From: Thraustochytrium sp. TN22
Taxonomy: Eukaryota; Sar; Bigyra; Thraustochytrida; Thraustochytriidae
Length of the DNA stretch: 64,000 bases
Assembly (NCBI GenBank): GCA_013306675.1
Contig: JABLUY010000152.1
Coordinates: forward strand, 1 to 64,000
Reading direction: 5' to 3'
Below the pieces are notes generated by a model. It saw only the letters and a program-made list of their open reading frames with translations. It had not been told where the DNA came from and made no database searches. Positions 60,572-64,000 of the stretch are shown here, piece after piece. Position 1 is the first letter of the stretch. Each line of letters starts with the position of its first letter. A program made the translations under genes and the position numbers.

Positions 60572-63157
60572 ATGAGAGCGGTCATGGTGGCAGCGGCGGC
60601 GGTGGTCGTGGGGCTGGACCTCGTGCTCGCGGTCGCCGGCGTGGAGACCGGGATGCCGAGGGTAATTGGAGGCGCGCCGACGGATGCGGGAGCGATTGAC
60701 TGGGTCGTGAACGTGCAGGTGGGCGCGAGGGAGGGCTCGAGCCTGATGGACGACTTCATCTGTGGCGGAAGCCTGATCGCGCCGGGCTGGGTGCTGACGG
60801 CGGCGCGATGCGTGGTGGACTACCCGGTCCAAGGGGAACAGGCCGTGGAGTCGGCGACGAGGCTGCGCGTCGTCCTCGGCCAGCGCGACCTGGCCGGCGC
60901 TGTGGAAGATGGGCGCGAGGTCCGCACGGTCGTCGACGCCTACATCCATCCGGACTACAATGACCGCGAGTGGGAAGAGAACGACATCGCCCTGCTCAAG
61001 CTGAACCGCGACGTGCATGGCGTGAGCTATCCCAACGTCCTGGAGGCGCGCAAGTTTGAGAAAAATGGCCTTGTGCTCACCGTGGCGGGCTGGGGCTTCA
61101 GCTCTGTGGACGCTTACGAGGAGTACGAGGACTTCTTCCCCGACAGCATCAAGAAACCGGCAACCACCGGCGCCAAAACCGCGCCTACTAGCGCAGTGAT
61201 GGGGCTGGGCGTGCTCCAAAGCGCAGACGTACCGTTCATCTCGTACTCGCGCTGCGTGGGCGATGACTTCGACTACAACCCACGGGCGGTTGATCGCAAG
61301 TCGATGATCTGCGCGGGCTCCCCCACGGGCAGCCCCGACTCATGCCTGGGCGACAGCGGGGGACCTTTGTACGCTGACGGAGGCCCCGGCCAGCAGTACC
61401 TGGTCGGCATCGTGGCCTGGAAGTTCCGCTGTGCGCAACCCGACTACCCGGGCGTGTATACACGCGTGTCCGCATTTACCAAGTGGATCAAGGCCGTCGT
61501 TGACCAGGATCTCGTGAACGGTTCTCCGCCCGCCAGCCTCCTGGCCTTGCCGCCCACCCCGGCACCCACACGCAAGCCCCGCTTCCGCGACCGCGCTGTA
61601 GCCTCGTCTGAGAGCACCAAGCTTGTGGACGCCAACCCAGGCTTTCTCATGTTCAAGCCCGCGGGCGAGCGGTCCTTCCGCTACGTGGAGGCAAATCGGT
61701 TCTTCGGCGAGGCGGAGGCACGAGTGGCCTGCCGCGACCTGGGCTTCGGCGACGGTGCCTTTCGCTGGGACCTTGTCAGCGTCGCGGCCCGGGTTCCGTC
61801 CAAGTACAAGGCCTTCACGGACCGCCTGCGCTGCAAGGGTAGCGAGGCGTCTTTGCGCGACTGCGAGACGAGCACCGTCGAGGACCTCATCGATGCCAAC
61901 GAGTACTACGCGCCCGGAAGCGAGCAGGATCCGGCCATCGTCGAGTGCTTCGAGACCGCCTCGCCCACGCGCGCACCAGTGCCGACGCCGCCGGCCGGCG
62001 TGACGATCTCGGCCTCGGGTGCCTTCATCGCCACGAGCCAGTTCGTGCGGCTCCGACGTTACAAGGAAGGGGAATTTGGCGCGAGCGCAGGCGCCGACTA
62101 CGGCCGCCTCGAGGTGTACTACCACGGCGAGTGGACGACGGTGTGCCAGAGCAGGGAGTGGAGGCCATTCGACGCGCCAACGCTCGCGGTCGCGTGCCGG
62201 AGCATGGGCTACTCCGGGCTCGCCGACGCGCGGCGATTTCCTGAGGCCAGCTTTCGCAAGGACCGCGTACCAGCCTGCGGCATCGGGACCATCAAGTGCA
62301 ACGGCCTGGAAGACAACTTGCTCCAATGCCAGCACTATCTTGGGGGTTCAGGCGCCTGGTCTGGGGACGTCTTTTTGGCCTGTTCCAACGAGACCGCGAC
62401 GCCAACGCGCTCCCCGACGTACGCACCGACGCCTGTGCCCACGGACGAGATTATCGTCGCCTCGAGCAACAGGCTTCGCCTCCGCGATAGCAACCCAGGC
62501 TTGCTCGAGTTCCGCTACGCGAGAAACAAGTGGGGCACCATGTGCTCTGCCGTTTTCCTCTGGGAGGAGCGCGAGGTGGCATGCCGCACGCTCGGCTTTG
62601 CTGGCACGGACCGCCTCGACCAGTCCACGTTCCCGACCCTGCTGCTTGGTGATCCGCCCGTCACAATCGAATGCGAAGGCGACGAAGCCAAGGTTGACGA
62701 CTGTCGTTTTTGGCGGCTTCCCGAGACCACATTCTGCTACAGAACCTACCTCGGCTGCGTCCAGGAGGCCCTACCGCCCGTCCAAGCGCGCCTTGCGGAC
62801 TCGGAGACGCACACCGGCTTGGAGAATCAGTACGTCACGGGCTTCGTTCAGATTTCACTCGACGGGGGATCTACATGGGGCATTCCATGCGACGACGGCG
62901 TCGACGTCAGCGAGGCGCGCGTCATTTGCCGCTCGCTCGGACTTGAGGGCGGCTCCATCATCAGCCCAGGCTTCGGGGGCTATTACGGTGGAGCACCTTC
63001 AGCTCCCGACTATGGCATTCCCGTTCTCATGGACAACATCCGCTGCAGCGGCGATGAGTCGGACCTCGGCAAGTGCTGGTACATCTCAGACCACGACTGC
63101 AGCTACTACGAGGCCATCTCCATCTCCTGCGACATCCCGTCCGCTCCATCGCCATAA
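60572..63157 (+). CDS. Protease-SRCR paralogue 5, catalytic His replaced by Arg (pseudoprotease)
   Basis: Intronless, 861 residues. The ATG at 60572 opens a signal peptide (1-24); the propeptide ends GMPR before VIGG. The trypsin fold is intact, with Asp138 (ENDIALLKL), Ser262 (CLGDSGGPL) and pocket Asp256, but the active-site segment reads VLTAARC: the His codon is CGA at 60,806-60,808, giving Arg79. Loss of the general base should abolish normal serine-protease activity. The insertion before the Ser is shortest here (about 179-213). Four SRCR-like domains are well preserved (VACRDLGFGDG, VACRSMGYSG, VACRTLGFAG, VICRSLGLEGG). The frame ends soon after SRCR4 (DIPSAPSP) and I see no remnant of the extra domain. 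With everything else conserved, a non-catalytic role such as a binding decoy or regulator of its sisters is plausible; this is inference. Confidence 0.92.
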   Translation: MRAVMVAAAAVVVGLDLVLAVAGVETGMPRVIGGAPTDAGAIDWVVNVQVGAREGSSLMDDFICGGSLIAPGWVLTAARCVVDYPVQGEQAVESATRLRVVLGQRDLAGAVEDGREVRTVVDAYIHPDYNDREWEENDIALLKLNRDVHGVSYPNVLEARKFEKNGLVLTVAGWGFSSVDAYEEYEDFFPDSIKKPATTGAKTAPTSAVMGLGVLQSADVPFISYSRCVGDDFDYNPRAVDRKSMICAGSPTGSPDSCLGDSGGPLYADGGPGQQYLVGIVAWKFRCAQPDYPGVYTRVSAFTKWIKAVVDQDLVNGSPPASLLALPPTPAPTRKPRFRDRAVASSESTKLVDANPGFLMFKPAGERSFRYVEANRFFGEAEARVACRDLGFGDGAFRWDLVSVAARVPSKYKAFTDRLRCKGSEASLRDCETSTVEDLIDANEYYAPGSEQDPAIVECFETASPTRAPVPTPPAGVTISASGAFIATSQFVRLRRYKEGEFGASAGADYGRLEVYYHGEWTTVCQSREWRPFDAPTLAVACRSMGYSGLADARRFPEASFRKDRVPACGIGTIKCNGLEDNLLQCQHYLGGSGAWSGDVFLACSNETATPTRSPTYAPTPVPTDEIIVASSNRLRLRDSNPGLLEFRYARNKWGTMCSAVFLWEEREVACRTLGFAGTDRLDQSTFPTLLLGDPPVTIECEGDEAKVDDCRFWRLPETTFCYRTYLGCVQEALPPVQARLADSETHTGLENQYVTGFVQISLDGGSTWGIPCDDGVDVSEARVICRSLGLEGGSIISPGFGGYYGGAPSAPDYGIPVLMDNIRCSGDESDLGKCWYISDHDCSYYEAISISCDIPSAPSP

Positions 63158-63459
63158 AGGTATCTCCGACCTACAGGCAGAAGATCTTAGCTAATTTGGT
63201 TGGGATCGAAGAGATCTTGAGCTTGACCCGTCGCGGTACCGGTGCGTAGTACAAGGGGTAACTTACCGCCGTGGTACTTGGTACCCGGTACGCGAGTACC
63301 ACCATGATCACCCTTTTGCGGTTCCAGCGCGCGGCGGCACCAGCACAAACTCACGACTCCTCCGCGCAGCTGGCTGAGCCCTGCGCGAGCAGGGCCTCGC
63401 AAGGGCCTCGCAGAGCCAAGGGGGGAGGCCGCGCCGAGCCTGGCCGAGCCGAAGGCAGC
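63158..63459. promoter_or_regulatory. GTAC-rich upstream region of the TIR gene
   Basis: About 300 bases before the TIR gene. Positions 63,235-63,301 contain GGTACCGG, GTAGTAC, GTGGTACTTGGTACCCGGTAC and GAGTACC, a dense set of GTAC palindromes like those at 12,473 and 53,044. AAGATCTTAG and GAGATCTTGAGC near 63,182-63,222 form a second small inverted pair. A regulatory role is inferred from position only. Confidence 0.5.
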
Positions 63460-64000
63460 ATGCAGGCGCTCGCAGCCGTGATGGAGCTCTTCTCATCGCG
63501 CAAAGGCCGCGTCAAGGCCAATGACGAGGGGACAGTGCCCGTGAAGGTGTTCCTGTCGTACAAGCCGGGCAAGGACGCGCAGGGCCGCGACAATCAAGCG
63601 CGCGTGGAGCGCATCGCGAGCTGGCTCGAGGACAACCACGAGGAGTGGCGCATCAGCCCGCGCGTCAGCCCAGTCCTGGACGAGCGCGAAGGCCACGGCC
63701 ATGGCTACGTGACGGCGTGCACGCAGATCGAGGAGTGCAACGTCATTCTTGTGTGCTTGACGACGGACTACTACGAGGCAGCGAACGCGAACATGAGGCA
63801 GGATTTCTCCCATCTTGAGTTTCGCCACGCCGCGAAAGAAAAGCCCCGCCGGCTGCTGGGAGTGGCCATGGAACGCTCGTTGCTTCGCCATCCTTGGAAC
63901 GGCAGCATCAGCATGGCCTTGCGACAGGACGTCTGCTATGATCTCTCTTCGGACGAGGCTTTTGAGACCTCCATGCGCAAGCTCGCCAATGCGATCCTGC
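63460..64000 (+). CDS. TIR-domain protein, N-terminal part (runs off the window)
   Basis: From the ATG at 63460 (Met8 at 63481 is an alternative) the frame is open for 180 codons to the window's end. Residues about 27-175 form a TIR domain: VKVFLSYKPGKDAQGRDN (first strand and loop), RVERIASWLEDN (first helix), IEECNVILVCLTTDYYEAA (strand D region), DFSHLEFRHAAKEKPRRLLGVAMER, and WNGSISMALRQDVCYDLSSDE. The Glu in HLEFRHA occupies the position of the catalytic or structural Glu in the C-x2-EF motif of NAD-cleaving TIR domains, although the usual Cys is replaced. TIR domains act as signalling adaptors or NAD+ hydrolases in immunity. What follows the domain is outside the window, so the full architecture is unknown. 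It lies 300 bp downstream of the protease-SRCR array, same strand. Confidence 0.85.
   Translation, partial: MQALAAVMELFSSRKGRVKANDEGTVPVKVFLSYKPGKDAQGRDNQARVERIASWLEDNHEEWRISPRVSPVLDEREGHGHGYVTACTQIEECNVILVCLTTDYYEAANANMRQDFSHLEFRHAAKEKPRRLLGVAMERSLLRHPWNGSISMALRQDVCYDLSSDEAFETSMRKLANAIL

Noticed and set aside
1-64000. Search for retroelements, other virus-like elements, DNA transposons, rRNA, tRNA and CRISPR arrays
   Set aside because: I found no reverse transcriptase, integrase, transposase or capsid-like frames, no long terminal or inverted repeats, no rRNA-like block and no regularly spaced short repeats with unique spacers.

Overview
The window looks like nuclear DNA of a GC-rich, intron-poor eukaryotic microbe. 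A heterotrophic stramenopile such as a thraustochytrid (Labyrinthulomycetes) fits best, but that is inferred from gene content and style only. It encodes presenilin, dolichyl-diphosphatase, FKBP, AMMECR1, TMEM65 and kinesin-light-chain-type TPR proteins. Almost every gene is one uninterrupted reading frame, up to 5 kb long. The single intron I can support is 57 nt, in the FKBP gene. There are no operons or Shine-Dalgarno sites. Intergenic DNA is extremely GC-rich and full of short tandem repeats, many with a 5-bp period.

Left part (1-31 kb): a decayed WD40 gene (minus); a TIR-like/TPR protein (minus); about 6 kb of repeat-rich gene-poor DNA; a formate/nitrite transporter with a SAM-like N-terminus (plus); an ankyrin protein (minus); a GH31 glucosidase (plus); dolichyl-diphosphatase (minus) divergent from a TMEM65-GAF fusion (plus); a 1698-residue ARM/coiled-coil protein (minus); an FCS-type zinc-finger protein (minus); and a small acidic protein of unknown function (plus).

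Middle part (31-43 kb): a large APH-like kinase + STAND/NACHT NTPase + ankyrin protein (minus), built like an innate-immune NLR; presenilin (minus) with a GLMD in place of the usual GxGD; a degraded partial FKBP copy beside the intact spliced FKBP12-type gene (minus); AMMECR1 (plus); and a PH-domain/LPAT-family protein lacking the catalytic His (minus).

Right part (43.9-63.2 kb): a head-to-tail array of five paralogous secreted proteins, each signal peptide - very short propeptide - trypsin domain - four SRCR domains. Copies 2 and 4 add a conserved C-terminal domain that I do not recognise. Copy 3 has lost it through a stop codon and still carries its remnant downstream. Copy 5 has lost the catalytic His. 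A TIR-domain gene begins just after the array and runs off the right edge. Secreted SRCR-proteases, a TIR protein, a TIR-like/TPR protein and an NLR-like NTPase within 64 kb suggest recognition or defence functions, but their clustering may be chance.
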